Source of the DNA: Mucilaginibacter psychrotolerans
GTDB taxonomy: Bacteria > Bacteroidota > Bacteroidia > Sphingobacteriales > Sphingobacteriaceae
Reading direction: 5' to 3'
Assembly: GCF_004519315.1 (NCBI RefSeq)
Contig: NZ_SOZE01000009.1
Coordinates: 1-64,000 of the forward strand
DNA: 64,000 nt
The notes below the pieces were generated by a model. The model did not search any database and was not told where the DNA came from. It saw only the letters and a list, made by a program, of their open reading frames with translations. Positions 44,144-53,045 of this stretch are shown here, in pieces (within the stretch, counting starts at the first letter, position 1; each line of letters starts with the position of its first letter). The position numbers and the translations under genes are program-made.

Positions 44144-45241
44144 ATGACAATGGGATTACAATTGAGAATAGGCTTATTCAAAAAATTGGATTACAAACTG
44201 CTCCTGAAGCATTTTGCCGGATGGGTTATTTTTATCATTTATGAAGTTAGTTTTGCAAGGTTTAGCATCGGTGCTTTTGCACCTTTGCAAAACTATATCT
44301 GTTACTATGGATTAAATGTGTTATTGTTTTATTTCAATGCCCATGTTGTCCTCCCTTTTGCGATTAAGTCCGGCAGGTCTTATTTTGTGATTCCCGTGAT
44401 GATGATCCTGGAGTTGTTCATTTACCTGGTACTTAAATATGCTATAGATACTGTTTTGGCCTTTTCGATAGATAAGATCCCAAGTCAAACTGTCTATATT
44501 AAAACATTATTGCTTCCCAATATTTACCGCGGAATATCATTTTTGGGCTGTAGTTCACTTTATTTGGCTATTCTACGGGTTCTAATGTTTAGAAACCGTG
44601 TGCATAATACTGAAACAATCCAGCTTAAAACCCTTAAAGAAAAAGCGGAATTAGAGAGAAACTTAGCGGAGGCAATGAACGCCTATCTCCAGCAACAGAT
44701 CAGTCCCCATTTATTGTTCAATACCCTGACATTTATCCATAACACTTATTATAAGCAATCCCGTGAGGCTTCTCAATGTGTTTTATTGCTCGTTGATATT
44801 ATGCGGTTTTCGCTGGATGAAGTTAGTATCAGCGGGAAAACCAATTTAGCAAAAGAAATCGCTCAGATACAAAATTTTATCGAACTCAACCAGCTTCGGT
44901 TTGATTATGAACTGTATATAGATTTTCAGGTAGCCGGGGATATGGAAAGCGCGCAAATCATTCCTTTAATACTGTTGACGCTGACTGAAAATATTTTCAA
45001 GCACGGATACATGAAAAAGAAGGAAGGTGAAGCAAAATTGCACATTACGATCAACGCGCAAAACGAACTGAGATTTGCAAGTTGGAATTTAAAAAAACAT
45101 CAGCCGGAGAAAAAACGTTTACGATCTATAGGCATAAAAAACGTTATCAAGCGTTTAGACTATAGCTACCAGCACCATTATAAACTTAATATTAGAGATG
45201 AGGAGGACAGTTTTGGCGTTGAACTAATGATGCAGCTATGA
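44144..45241 (+). CDS. LytS/YehU-type sensor histidine kinase
   Basis: A 365-aa kinase with four or five membrane segments in the first 150 residues and no large extracellular domain. The His_kinase box is QQQISPHLLFNTL (H189). The ATPase domain has LTENIFKHGYMKKK (N box) and SIGIKNVIKRL (G box). It overlaps the LytTR regulator by 4 bp. It is probably the peptide- or envelope-sensing half of the RiPP regulation. Confidence 0.9.
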   Translation: MTMGLQLRIGLFKKLDYKLLLKHFAGWVIFIIYEVSFARFSIGAFAPLQNYICYYGLNVLLFYFNAHVVLPFAIKSGRSYFVIPVMMILELFIYLVLKYAIDTVLAFSIDKIPSQTVYIKTLLLPNIYRGISFLGCSSLYLAILRVLMFRNRVHNTETIQLKTLKEKAELERNLAEAMNAYLQQQISPHLLFNTLTFIHNTYYKQSREASQCVLLLVDIMRFSLDEVSISGKTNLAKEIAQIQNFIELNQLRFDYELYIDFQVAGDMESAQIIPLILLTLTENIFKHGYMKKKEGEAKLHITINAQNELRFASWNLKKHQPEKKRLRSIGIKNVIKRLDYSYQHHYKLNIRDEEDSFGVELMMQL

Positions 45242-45969
45242 ATTTAAAATGCTATGTAATCGATGACGAATACCATTCGGTTGAAATGCTTTTGTCTTAT
45301 ATCGATCAAACTGACGGTCTCGAACTACAAGGATTTTCAACTAACCCACTAATCGCACTGAATGAAGTAACCGGCACTAATCCCCCGGACATTACATTTT
45401 TAGATGTAGAAATGCCGGAACTTTCCGGGATGGAATTTGCTGAAATGGCAAATCTTTACACGAAGATCATTTTTACGACTTCCTTTCAGGAGTTTGCTTT
45501 AGAAGCTTTTGAAAAAGAAGCGTTTGACTTTTTGTTAAAGCCGATCAGTTATCCACGTTTCTGGAGGAGCGTTCAACGTGTCCAGCGAGATGTAAAAAAG
45601 GCCGAAGCTAGTCAACAGAAAAAAAGAGACTTCTTTTTCGTTAAAACGGAAACTAAAGGAAAAATGGTCAAGGTCACCATTAATGATATATTATATGTAG
45701 AAGGTGCCCAAAACTATATCAAAATCCACCTTACATCAGGATATGTCATGCCGTATTTAACGATAAATGAAATTGAACAGTACCTGCCCATGGACCATTT
45801 TACCAGGGTACACCAATCATTTATCATTAATACAGACCGGATCAAGACGGTTGAACAAACGAGGGTTATATTGGAAGACGATATAAGTCTAAATCTGGGC
45901 AGGTTTTATAAAGACACATTCCTTGAAAAAATGAATGAACTGCTACTTAAATCACGCAGGAGGTTTTGA
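45238..45969 (+). CDS. LytTR-family response regulator
   Basis: A 243-aa protein: receiver domain with acidic pair D9-D10, phospho-acceptor D56 (TFLDVEMPEL) and the conserved LLKPIS Lys. The LytTR DNA-binding domain is VEGAQNYIKIHLTSG...FTRVHQSFIIN. It pairs with the upstream kinase. Its 3' end overlaps the convergent LanB gene by 18 bp. Its likely targets are the divergent precursor promoter (44051-44144) and the LanB promoter. Confidence 0.92.
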   Translation: MNLKCYVIDDEYHSVEMLLSYIDQTDGLELQGFSTNPLIALNEVTGTNPPDITFLDVEMPELSGMEFAEMANLYTKIIFTTSFQEFALEAFEKEAFDFLLKPISYPRFWRSVQRVQRDVKKAEASQQKKRDFFFVKTETKGKMVKVTINDILYVEGAQNYIKIHLTSGYVMPYLTINEIEQYLPMDHFTRVHQSFIINTDRIKTVEQTRVILEDDISLNLGRFYKDTFLEKMNELLLKSRRRF

Positions 45970-48900
45970 CTTGTTATTCGTCATTGCCCTGACAGCTAGC
46001 TGATATTTAAAAAGGCAATAATATACAATCAATTCCTGATTACGCTGTTTATCGACGAAGATCCGGTTCAGGTGCATATGAACCATATCCGCCAGTAATT
46101 GATGCTTCCTTTTGGAACTGAATGCTATTACGCGTTTCAGAATGTTTTGGATTCCATTACTGAATAACTCAGCATAGGGTAACAGACGGAGTTGATGATA
46201 ATATGTCTCATTCGTGATCAATGATATGATTTCTGTTTTCAGCTCCCTGTATTTTTGATCCAGATCAATCTTTAGCGATTTATCAGTAGCAAACTCTGCG
46301 TAAAACAGTTCTACCATTTTTTCAAGAAATGATATTCGCTCGGTTATGTCCGGAAGAAAACGGATCAATAATTCATAAACGGAAACGAACGCTATACTGT
46401 GATAACTATAGATAAATGTCCTTTTTCTCACCAATTTAATATACTGAGCAACCAGTTCACTGCTTCCGTAAAAATAATACTCAATCAATTCGATCATGTC
46501 ATCACCATACCTTTCCATCTCCCTTCGATACGTGTCGGCCTGATATTCCCGGATCAAATGGTAACTAACTGATTTTGACAGCCGCCTTTTAAATTTAGTC
46601 AACACAGTACCCGCTGCTGTTTCCTTAATTTTCAGGCGTAATCGTATGTGATAACCCGGGTCCCTGTATCGTATAAAGAACCACGATTGTAGCTCAGACT
46701 GATCCAGGTTCTTCAACAGAGGCAATAATTTCTTCGTTAGCACATCGTTAGCTATAGCCGGATTGCAGTATAATTTCAGATAAAGCCATTTGCTTCCGAC
46801 GATATACTCCTTTTGCTTTTTGAGCCCAGAAATATCTTTTCTGTTCGGCAAACCCGAATAAACCGCTTCACGCTTGCAGAGAAAAGAAATGAATTGATTA
46901 CATAAAGGTTTACCTTGCTCGGTTTGAACAGTTTGGTCATTCGGCAGGAAAAACTCCTGTAGAACCGCCTGTTCGCCTCCCTTCAGGCAATCCACTAAAA
47001 ATATGATTTCCGTTTCATTACCAATATTGAAAACAAGTTGCTGATCAAACTTGCTCAACGCTACAATATCAGGGAGTTTAAGTTGCTCAATAATACTACG
47101 GAATTTTGCAGTTGAATCATCGCGTGATAAGTGCTGCAATTCTTTCAGATCCTGCGTTGAAAGATACCAGGTAGCCGGACTTAAAATAGTCTGCTTATAT
47201 ACTACTCTTGGGTAGTAGGCCATCCCCGGAAAGTAGTTAGCTAATGAAAAGGCATAACTTCCCTGGATTCCCTGATACTGCAAATCACAGAGCAATCGAA
47301 ATATAGCCAGGTTATTACGGCTATAATTATAGGCGGAAGTCAGGCGCGGAATGACCACTTTTTGTTGCGTCAGCGATTCTAAAACAAGCTTATCGCCTAC
47401 TACATAAATCAATAGGTCCGATAGTGGGATTTGATGATCCATGTCTAAAGTTGAAATAACATTTATGGGTATTTCATAAGCGTAAACATGCTCCCGCCTA
47501 TTGATGTTATCGGCATGGGGTTCAGAAAGTTGGCCGATATCTGCAAAAGTTACTTCTGGATTTGCAAACTGCTCTACAGCCGCGATTTCTTTACTTAAAC
47601 GGTGTATGTCTTTATTCCAGGCAGTGAATCGCCCGATCAATGCCGTTGCTGTAACGCCGCCTAATGATTCCAGATAAATCCCATCGCCTGTGGTTCTGAA
47701 AAGTGCAGCTATACTTGGCGGGGACGGGATTGTATTATCTGTTGATAAGGATTGCAAATCAAGTTCATCTAAAAGGATTGGGCTTCGATCTGCTGCCCTG
47801 TCATTCCATTTTTTCATTAGCAGCCGATGCACCGCTGACCAGTCCAAAGGCTGTTGATCTATTTTCCGCCCACCAAATTTGACAAAACGTAAAAGATCAG
47901 AATCTATATTGGAGTTAGTACCAGGCCCGTATCCAATTCCGATATCCGGGTCAACAGCTTGAAGTAAGGGTATCTTCTGCTTCTCATACCTTACTTTGAA
48001 GTCTTTAATAAATTGAATAAGCATATCCGGTTGCGCAGGTGCTACCAAAGCAGATAGTGCTTTTAACCCATCTACAAGCTGATCTTGAATCATGACTGAA
48101 AGCGAGCCTGTGGTGATACCGCGTTCGAGGCCGGCATAAAACATTTGTCCTGGATCTTGATCCCCCGACCCAGGCAGTAACTTATATATTGTATCCGCGT
48201 GTTCCTTTAATTGTCCGACATCAGGAAAGCTAATAGATTTCATATTACCATTAATGTCTTTAAGAACGGCATTCAAATTAGATACCTTATTGGGCTGGTC
48301 TAATATCCGTTGCAGGTAATCTTTACCTATGATGTTGGTAATTGTATCCGGCATCAGGATGCCTGCACCTATTAAAAATCGAAGGTAATCCCTCGCTATT
48401 TCCGTTGTACATCCGGATAGTTTCATCATATGCGTAATAATCTCTTTACCGCTTCTAAAGACTGTCCGGCAAAACGAGAACAGTGCTCTGGTCAGTTCAT
48501 CATTTTCAATAGACTCCAGGTCAAAATAAACTTTACGTTTATCGTTAGTATAGGTAGTGGAGATAAACCTGAAATCCCTACCCCACTGATACAGCGCCGG
48601 GTTACAGATAAACTGGTTTTGTTCGGGGTCCTCATTTACCAGCAATGGAACAAGGCGGTTAACAATTTCCTGGTCTACGTTTAAATGGAGTTCTGTATGC
48701 TTGTTATCAAGTACGATCGTTTCGTCTTTTCCCCACGAGGTCAATGAAAAGGATGAAAAACTACCGAATGGTGTAGGCCGGAAACACATCCGGTTAAAAT
48801 ACCTTTGTACACTCATCTTTTCCCGTTCGGTTAACAGGGTGCTGTCAAAATGTTTTTCCGCAAGAATATTGTAAAATCCAGGGCTGCCCAAGAACAACGC

Positions 48901-49020
48901 CTCCTGAAAATAAGGGTCATTAATGATTTTTTTGAGCTTAACCTGGGTGTAATCGAGGTAACTAAAGAACGGAGTTCTAACAATCAAGTCACCAAAAAAG
49001 TGGTAGTTTCTCATGTCCAT
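45952..49020 (-). CDS. Full-length LanB-type lantibiotic dehydratase
   Basis: A 1022-aa protein with the glutamylation domain (hallmark RPTPFGSFSSF at 81-91 after RYFNRMCF). A C-terminal elimination/SpaB_C (thiopeptide-type) domain follows: SWFFIRYRDPGYHIRLRL, then YRREMERYGD. LanB enzymes glutamylate Ser/Thr using Glu-tRNA and eliminate to Dha/Dhb. Both halves are present in one chain. No LanC cyclase, transporter or leader protease is in the window. The candidate substrate is the 63-aa peptide at 43860-44051. Confidence 0.92.
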   Translation of the reverse strand: MDMRNYHFFGDLIVRTPFFSYLDYTQVKLKKIINDPYFQEALFLGSPGFYNILAEKHFDSTLLTEREKMSVQRYFNRMCFRPTPFGSFSSFSLTSWGKDETIVLDNKHTELHLNVDQEIVNRLVPLLVNEDPEQNQFICNPALYQWGRDFRFISTTYTNDKRKVYFDLESIENDELTRALFSFCRTVFRSGKEIITHMMKLSGCTTEIARDYLRFLIGAGILMPDTITNIIGKDYLQRILDQPNKVSNLNAVLKDINGNMKSISFPDVGQLKEHADTIYKLLPGSGDQDPGQMFYAGLERGITTGSLSVMIQDQLVDGLKALSALVAPAQPDMLIQFIKDFKVRYEKQKIPLLQAVDPDIGIGYGPGTNSNIDSDLLRFVKFGGRKIDQQPLDWSAVHRLLMKKWNDRAADRSPILLDELDLQSLSTDNTIPSPPSIAALFRTTGDGIYLESLGGVTATALIGRFTAWNKDIHRLSKEIAAVEQFANPEVTFADIGQLSEPHADNINRREHVYAYEIPINVISTLDMDHQIPLSDLLIYVVGDKLVLESLTQQKVVIPRLTSAYNYSRNNLAIFRLLCDLQYQGIQGSYAFSLANYFPGMAYYPRVVYKQTILSPATWYLSTQDLKELQHLSRDDSTAKFRSIIEQLKLPDIVALSKFDQQLVFNIGNETEIIFLVDCLKGGEQAVLQEFFLPNDQTVQTEQGKPLCNQFISFLCKREAVYSGLPNRKDISGLKKQKEYIVGSKWLYLKLYCNPAIANDVLTKKLLPLLKNLDQSELQSWFFIRYRDPGYHIRLRLKIKETAAGTVLTKFKRRLSKSVSYHLIREYQADTYRREMERYGDDMIELIEYYFYGSSELVAQYIKLVRKRTFIYSYHSIAFVSVYELLIRFLPDITERISFLEKMVELFYAEFATDKSLKIDLDQKYRELKTEIISLITNETYYHQLRLLPYAELFSNGIQNILKRVIAFSSKRKHQLLADMVHMHLNRIFVDKQRNQELIVYYCLFKYQLAVRAMTNNKSKPPA

Positions 49021-49130
49021 AAGTATTAAGGGTAGATATCCTTTATACGTTTTGCGACATTAATTTATCGGCTTATGGCATATTATGACACTATTGACAC
49101 AGACCAACAGTAAAAAGCAATTTTCAATAG

Positions 49131-49325
49131 TTAATCATTAGCCACTGGGTTATATTTTGAAAGTATTTTAAAGGTACTTTTCGCAATGTCTTCGTCGGTA
49201 TATTTCCTACCCAACACCTTCTCATCAGATATAATTTCCGCTATAATTTCACCCTTAACGTCCGGATGCATCTTATTCCCGTGTCCTCCCCAAACGAATA
49301 TGTAACTCATCGAGTAAACGGACAA
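49131..49325 (-). CDS. Possible small protein (low confidence)
   Basis: A 64-aa frame ending ...KGEIIAEIISDEKVLGRKYTDEDIAKSTFKIL. The helical, acidic composition looks protein-like, but there is no recognised family. It lies between the LanB start and the TA terminator, possibly first in the LanB transcript. Confidence 0.3.
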   Translation of the reverse strand: MSVYSMSYIFVWGGHGNKMHPDVKGEIIAEIISDEKVLGRKYTDEDIAKSTFKILSKYNPVAND

Positions 49326-49413
49326 TTTGATTCATTCTCATCTTGGCATAGAAATCGGTAAGGTTAGCTATAGATGAGGCGAAATCCGCATCATCTATTT
49401 CGTATAAAAATAA

Positions 49414-49442
49414 AATCCCCAGTATATTAAGTACCGGGGATT
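49414..49442 (-). terminator. Terminator after the toxin-antitoxin pair
   Basis: AATCCCC (49414-49420) and GGGGATT (49436-49442), with an inner GTA/TAC pairing, form a stem followed on the minus strand by TTTTATTTTTA. It lies ~40 bp past the antitoxin stop. Confidence 0.75.
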
Positions 49443-49483
49443 CCAAATATTTTTAAATACCGCCTATTCCGGATCGACAGACG

Positions 49484-49762
49484 TTAAGCATGCGCATGCT
49501 CTCGGGACGTGTATATAAGCTGCTCACCTAATTCTGCTTCCAGTTTAGCCAAGGTTTTAAGGGTCAGGTTATGATTACCCTTCAGCCACTTATTGATCTC
49601 GGAAGGCTTCTTGTTCATTTTTACTGCCAGATCCTTTTGAGTGTAGCCTTTCTCTTGCATAATCTCGTTAATGCGAACCACAATATCGGTATATTGCCGT
49701 ACAAAAATGCGCACCTCCTGTGGGGTTTCATCCTGTATCTGCTGTGCTACCTTACTTCTCAT
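49484..49762 (-). CDS. XRE-family antitoxin (HigA-like)
   Basis: A 92-aa protein with a Cro/CI HTH: RINEIMQEKGYTQKDLAVKM, then NKKPSEINKWLKGNHNLTLKTL. It follows the toxin gene by 11 bp. In the HigBA arrangement the toxin comes first and the HTH antitoxin second, and the antitoxin represses the operon. The short N-terminal region could hold the toxin-binding part. Confidence 0.82.
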   Translation of the reverse strand: MRSKVAQQIQDETPQEVRIFVRQYTDIVVRINEIMQEKGYTQKDLAVKMNKKPSEINKWLKGNHNLTLKTLAKLEAELGEQLIYTSREHAHA

Positions 49763-49773
49763 ATGCTTAATCG

Positions 49774-50304
49774 TTATAAATAAATTTCCTTATCTCCCTT
49801 AGCAGAGATGATTCTTCTGTTGCTTTCGTCAATTACAATTTCGCCATCACTTAACGCATCCTCAATACGTTTTGCAAACTGGCAGGCTTCTACCCATTTA
49901 AGATGTATATCTTTGCTTGCCTGGTTTGTCTGGGCGGATTTAATGCCCCCGTTAAACAAAATTACCAGATCGTTCCGGTTATTAACCCGCAAAGCATACA
50001 ACCGTAGCGGGAAATTGGGATAGGCAAACAATACTTGTTTTACGGTTACTTTTCCCGTATTTGGCAAACCGGTAACCTCATTTTCAGGGCGGTTAAATAA
50101 AGCATCGATTGCACCATGATCATCGCCCAAGCTATCAAGCACAAAACTCAACATTTGCTGGGTCGCTGTTTTTAACTCCGGAATAGTATTGTATTTATTA
50201 AAGAACTTATCTGTTTCATTTTCACTGGCATCGTCCCAACGTACAGTGTAAAACGTACATTTCCTTCCCTCGTCGTCCCAGACTTCCAATGTAAAGATAT
50301 TCAC
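49774..50304 (-). CDS. HigB/Gp49-like toxin
   Basis: A 176-aa protein with the RelE/HigB-type core FPLRLYALRVNNRNDLVILFNGGIKS, in which small basic mRNA interferases place their active site. An N-terminal WDDEGRKCTFYTVRWDDASE and C-terminal helices surround it. It is longer than classical HigB (~100 aa). It is paired with an XRE antitoxin. Probable function: ribosome-dependent mRNA cleavage and element maintenance. Confidence 0.7.
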   Translation of the reverse strand: MNIFTLEVWDDEGRKCTFYTVRWDDASENETDKFFNKYNTIPELKTATQQMLSFVLDSLGDDHGAIDALFNRPENEVTGLPNTGKVTVKQVLFAYPNFPLRLYALRVNNRNDLVILFNGGIKSAQTNQASKDIHLKWVEACQFAKRIEDALSDGEIVIDESNRRIISAKGDKEIYL

Positions 50305-50417
50305 TTATAAGTTAATTTACAAATCCAAGACAAGATATTGCATAATTTACTAAAGCACAATCTTCTTAGCAATAGCAATAGAGTTATCTTAACGAAAGGA
50401 TTTAAAGCTATTTAGTT

Positions 50418-50753
50418 TTACCGGTTTAAGTATTTCGTTTTATTCTTAAGAACTGTTTCCATTTCAATTTTTAAGAGTTGTTTTTTTATCACTTTCAATA
50501 TAAAACTCTCATCTAATTCTAAGACGATCGATATCCTTATAATTTCAGGTATCGAAAATTTTTCGGGATGAAATAATTTCGAGGCATATCGCCCTTGGTT
50601 AATTCCGGCTAAAAACGCAATTTTCGTTGAGCTAAGTTTTTCCAAATCGCTCATCTTTTCAATTTTCCCGTTCTCAAATGCAGTTTTTATTATTGCTAAA
50701 TCTTTGTCTTTTTGATGTGCTTTAAGATTACTCTTATCTTCTCCAATTGCCAT
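50418..50753 (-). CDS. Small HTH-like regulator with adjacent palindrome
   Basis: A 111-aa basic protein with a helical core KIAFLAGINQGRYASKLFHPEKFSIPEIIRIS, resembling a small Cro/CI-like HTH. A 44-bp perfect palindrome lies 42 bp upstream of its start, so autoregulation is likely. No firm family. Confidence 0.55.
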   Translation of the reverse strand: MAIGEDKSNLKAHQKDKDLAIIKTAFENGKIEKMSDLEKLSSTKIAFLAGINQGRYASKLFHPEKFSIPEIIRISIVLELDESFILKVIKKQLLKIEMETVLKNKTKYLNR

Positions 50754-50794
50754 GATTTAAACAAAATCGGAAGAAACTATAAACATGTCTTTTA

Positions 50795-50838
50795 TAACTT
50801 ACACATGTGTAATTATATAATTACACATGTGTAAGTTA
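50795..50838. promoter_or_regulatory. 44-bp perfect palindrome made of two 14-bp palindromes
   Basis: The segment is a perfect palindrome centred between 50816 and 50817. It contains TTACACATGTGTAA twice (50799-50812 and 50821-50834), each itself palindromic. Their centres are 22 bp apart, about two helical turns, on the same DNA face. This suits two dimers of one regulator, probably the product of 50418-50753. Confidence 0.75.
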
Positions 50839-50894
50839 ATTTTATTATATTTACTCTTGTAAAGGATATAATCATAAAAAAGAAATGAAATAGA

Positions 50895-51036
50895 TATTTT
50901 TGCAGCACCCATTCTGAGTAATTGAGGTGCTCACAAAGAGCCTCGCTAACCACACGAACGTAGGAATTCTAATGGAAGCATAGAGGACAAGTGAGCGCCT
51001 GGTAATATTCCCTGTAATTTATTACGGGGTACCAGG
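50895..51036 (+). ncRNA. Structured leader or small RNA upstream of sigma factor gene
   Basis: TATTTTTG (50895-50902) fits the TAnnTTTG -7 box. Downstream, GGTGCTCAC (50926-50934) can pair with GTGAGCGCC (50991-50999), or locally with AGCACC (50904-50909) or GAGCCTC. A long hairpin follows: CCTGGTA (50998-51004)/TACCAGG (51030-51036) enclosing CCCTGTAA/TTACGGGG. Mutually exclusive pairings suggest a switch. No known RNA family matched. Confidence 0.45.
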
Positions 51037-51211
51037 CCTACTTGCGATTTAGCTTCCCAGTGTTGCCTTCGGGTAATAATTGTACAATATTCTTAAGAAA
51101 ATTGTACTCTGCCGATCCTACGCGGTCTGTCGTGTGTTAATCAAGAGTGGCCTGGCCCCTTTCGGGGGGACAATGGGTGCGACTTGTCGAGGTTTTATAA
51201 AACCAGTGACA

Positions 51212-51826
51212 ATGAGCAATGAAGTTAACATACATGAGAAGGAGAAAGAGAGTTTAAACCTTTTACTTCAGCAGCTTCAAAAAGGAAGCGAGCTTGCTTT
51301 TACCAGCATCTACGATCTTTATAGTCATCAACTATACAGAAATATATTGCGACTGGTAAAAGAGGAAGATATTGCACAGGAGTTATTACAAGATCTTTTT
51401 CTTAAAATTTGGGAGAACAGACACAATATTAAACTGGACACCTCATTCAAATCTTATCTATATAAAATTGCTGAAAATTTGGTTTACGGGCATTTTCGTA
51501 AAATGGCTAAGGATAAGCGATTAATCGAACGCCTGGTCCTATCATCAACCGCCTTCGACACTTTTGCGGAAGAAACCATAATTAATAAAGAAAATCACGA
51601 GCTATTGCAACTGGCTATAGAAAGCCTTGCTCCTCAAAGAAAACTTATCTACACTTTGTGTAAATTAGAAGGTAAAAGCTATGAAGAAGTAAGTCATGAA
51701 TTAGGTATAGCTACTTCAACTATACGTAACCAAATTGTGAAGGCTAATAAGGATGTTAAGCTATACTTTTCAAAACAGGATTTAGCAATGTTAATTTTTA
51801 CGATACAGATCCTGAACCATTTATGA
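51212..51826 (+). CDS. ECF-type RNA polymerase sigma factor
   Basis: A 204-aa sigma-70-like protein: region 2 (SEQLYRNILRLVKEEDIAQEL, LLQDLFLKIWENR) and region 4 (LAPQRKLIYTLCKLEGKSYEEVSHELGIATSTIRNQI). The ATG at 51212 was chosen; the longer frame from 51080 covers structured leader sequence. No anti-sigma gene follows. Such ECFs in Bacteroidota often control surface or TonB functions; targets here are unknown. Confidence 0.85.
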   Translation: MSNEVNIHEKEKESLNLLLQQLQKGSELAFTSIYDLYSHQLYRNILRLVKEEDIAQELLQDLFLKIWENRHNIKLDTSFKSYLYKIAENLVYGHFRKMAKDKRLIERLVLSSTAFDTFAEETIINKENHELLQLAIESLAPQRKLIYTLCKLEGKSYEEVSHELGIATSTIRNQIVKANKDVKLYFSKQDLAMLIFTIQILNHL

Positions 51827-52205
51827 CACTGTTTGCCGAAACGCAGCTTGCCATAAGCAGTTAAACATATTTAAAATTACTTTGAACGTTATAGATAATT
51901 AAATAACGGTCGTAAAACATAGAATGGCTGCAAATAATATAAAATCTCTTCTGTAAGGTACTTCGGTCAAATATAAGATTAACGCAACTGTAAGTTATAC
52001 TGAATGGCCCCGGCACAAAATGGCCATATAACGTTAAAGGCCGATGCATGGCATCGTTTCCTCGTGATAATGTTCAGTTATCCTTTGTTGATTATACAAT
52101 AGAGGATAAATTTATATGATGATCAGATTAAATATTATTGTTCATCACATCCCTTATTTAGCTCAAACCGACGTGAGCGTTACGAGAGGATCTCGTGAAG
52201 GCCGC
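51827..52205. other. Gene-free stretch between sigma factor and defence genes
   Basis: No supported coding region. A short hairpin ACGAGA-gga-TCTCGT (52182-52196) lies just beyond the HNH gene stop, without a T-run. Nothing else recognised. Confidence 0.4.
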
Positions 52206-53045
52206 TTAAAGGTCTAATAGTTTCAAAAATGGAGTTGAGTCTAGCAGTTCGATTTCGACCACGCTTTTCCAATAATTTGCCCCGAATTCGCGCCTATTAC
52301 TGTTTGCCGCTTCTTTAATTTCCGCAGCAATCTCGGGATAGGAAAGATTACCCAAACGCGAACTTACTGTGTTTATTAATTCCGAAATAACCGGTATGGC
52401 CTTTTCACGCATACGCGAAAATAAATTAAGGCTCTCGAAATGTGATTCGATCAGCGCAAACATTGCCTTGGATACCAATTTTGGTTTTTCAAGATAAAAC
52501 TCTAAATCGATCTCGCTGTACTTATCAAACTTGACATCTACGAAAAGATATTGTTCATCAGGTAAGCGGTCCAAATATAGATTCAGCGCTTTTCTTACCC
52601 CGGCTTTTCGCCAGACATGCGATTTGTGTTGATTGCACTTCATGCATATGGGTAACAGATTCAGCGGATGTATAGCAAATTCAGGAAATTCATCCTTGGG
52701 AACGAAGTGGTCAAGGGATTCATTGCTGGTCAGCGTACAGTGCTGGCAGGTGAAACGGACCACTTGAGGCTGTTGTCGCTGGATTTCTAAACGTAGGTCT
52801 CTAACAATTTTGAATTGATAGCTGTACAGGGATAACAAGTCAGCCTTATGCACTGAGAACGCGGTATCCGGGTTCAACGACTCGAGGAGGTTTAGGTCAA
52901 AGTGCTGAGCATAGTTTTTATAAGTAGATTCCAGCTCCGTTGCTACCGCTGCTAATCGTGAACGCAGATCGTCCGAATTTTTTGCCTCCAGCGCCTGCTG
53001 ATAGAAAAAATAGCCATCGCCGGAATACGGTTTAAGATTCTTCAT
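52206..53045 (-). CDS. HNH endonuclease (PtuB-like partner)
   Basis: A 279-aa protein with an HNH module: FTCQHCTLTSNESLDHFVPK (CxxC then the DH core), a central Asn (LNLLPICMKCNQHKSH), and a second CxxC plus His. It overlaps the ATPase gene by 14 bp. ATPase + HNH pairs form the Septu (PtuAB) type of phage defence; here the ATPase has an extra N-terminal domain. Confidence 0.82.
   Translation of the reverse strand: MKNLKPYSGDGYFFYQQALEAKNSDDLRSRLAAVATELESTYKNYAQHFDLNLLESLNPDTAFSVHKADLLSLYSYQFKIVRDLRLEIQRQQPQVVRFTCQHCTLTSNESLDHFVPKDEFPEFAIHPLNLLPICMKCNQHKSHVWRKAGVRKALNLYLDRLPDEQYLFVDVKFDKYSEIDLEFYLEKPKLVSKAMFALIESHFESLNLFSRMREKAIPVISELINTVSSRLGNLSYPEIAAEIKEAANSNRREFGANYWKSVVEIELLDSTPFLKLLDL

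Noticed and set aside
50895..51036. Retron msr-msd, SRP RNA or tmRNA identity for the structured leader
   Set aside because: No reverse transcriptase nearby and no hallmark loops of these RNAs; left as unassigned.
51080..51211. 44-residue extension of the sigma factor
   Set aside because: Overlaps structured leader sequence and lacks sigma-region similarity; ATG at 51212 preferred.
51861..52049. 62-codon minus-strand frame between sigma factor and HNH gene
   Set aside because: No family resemblance and poor coding character.
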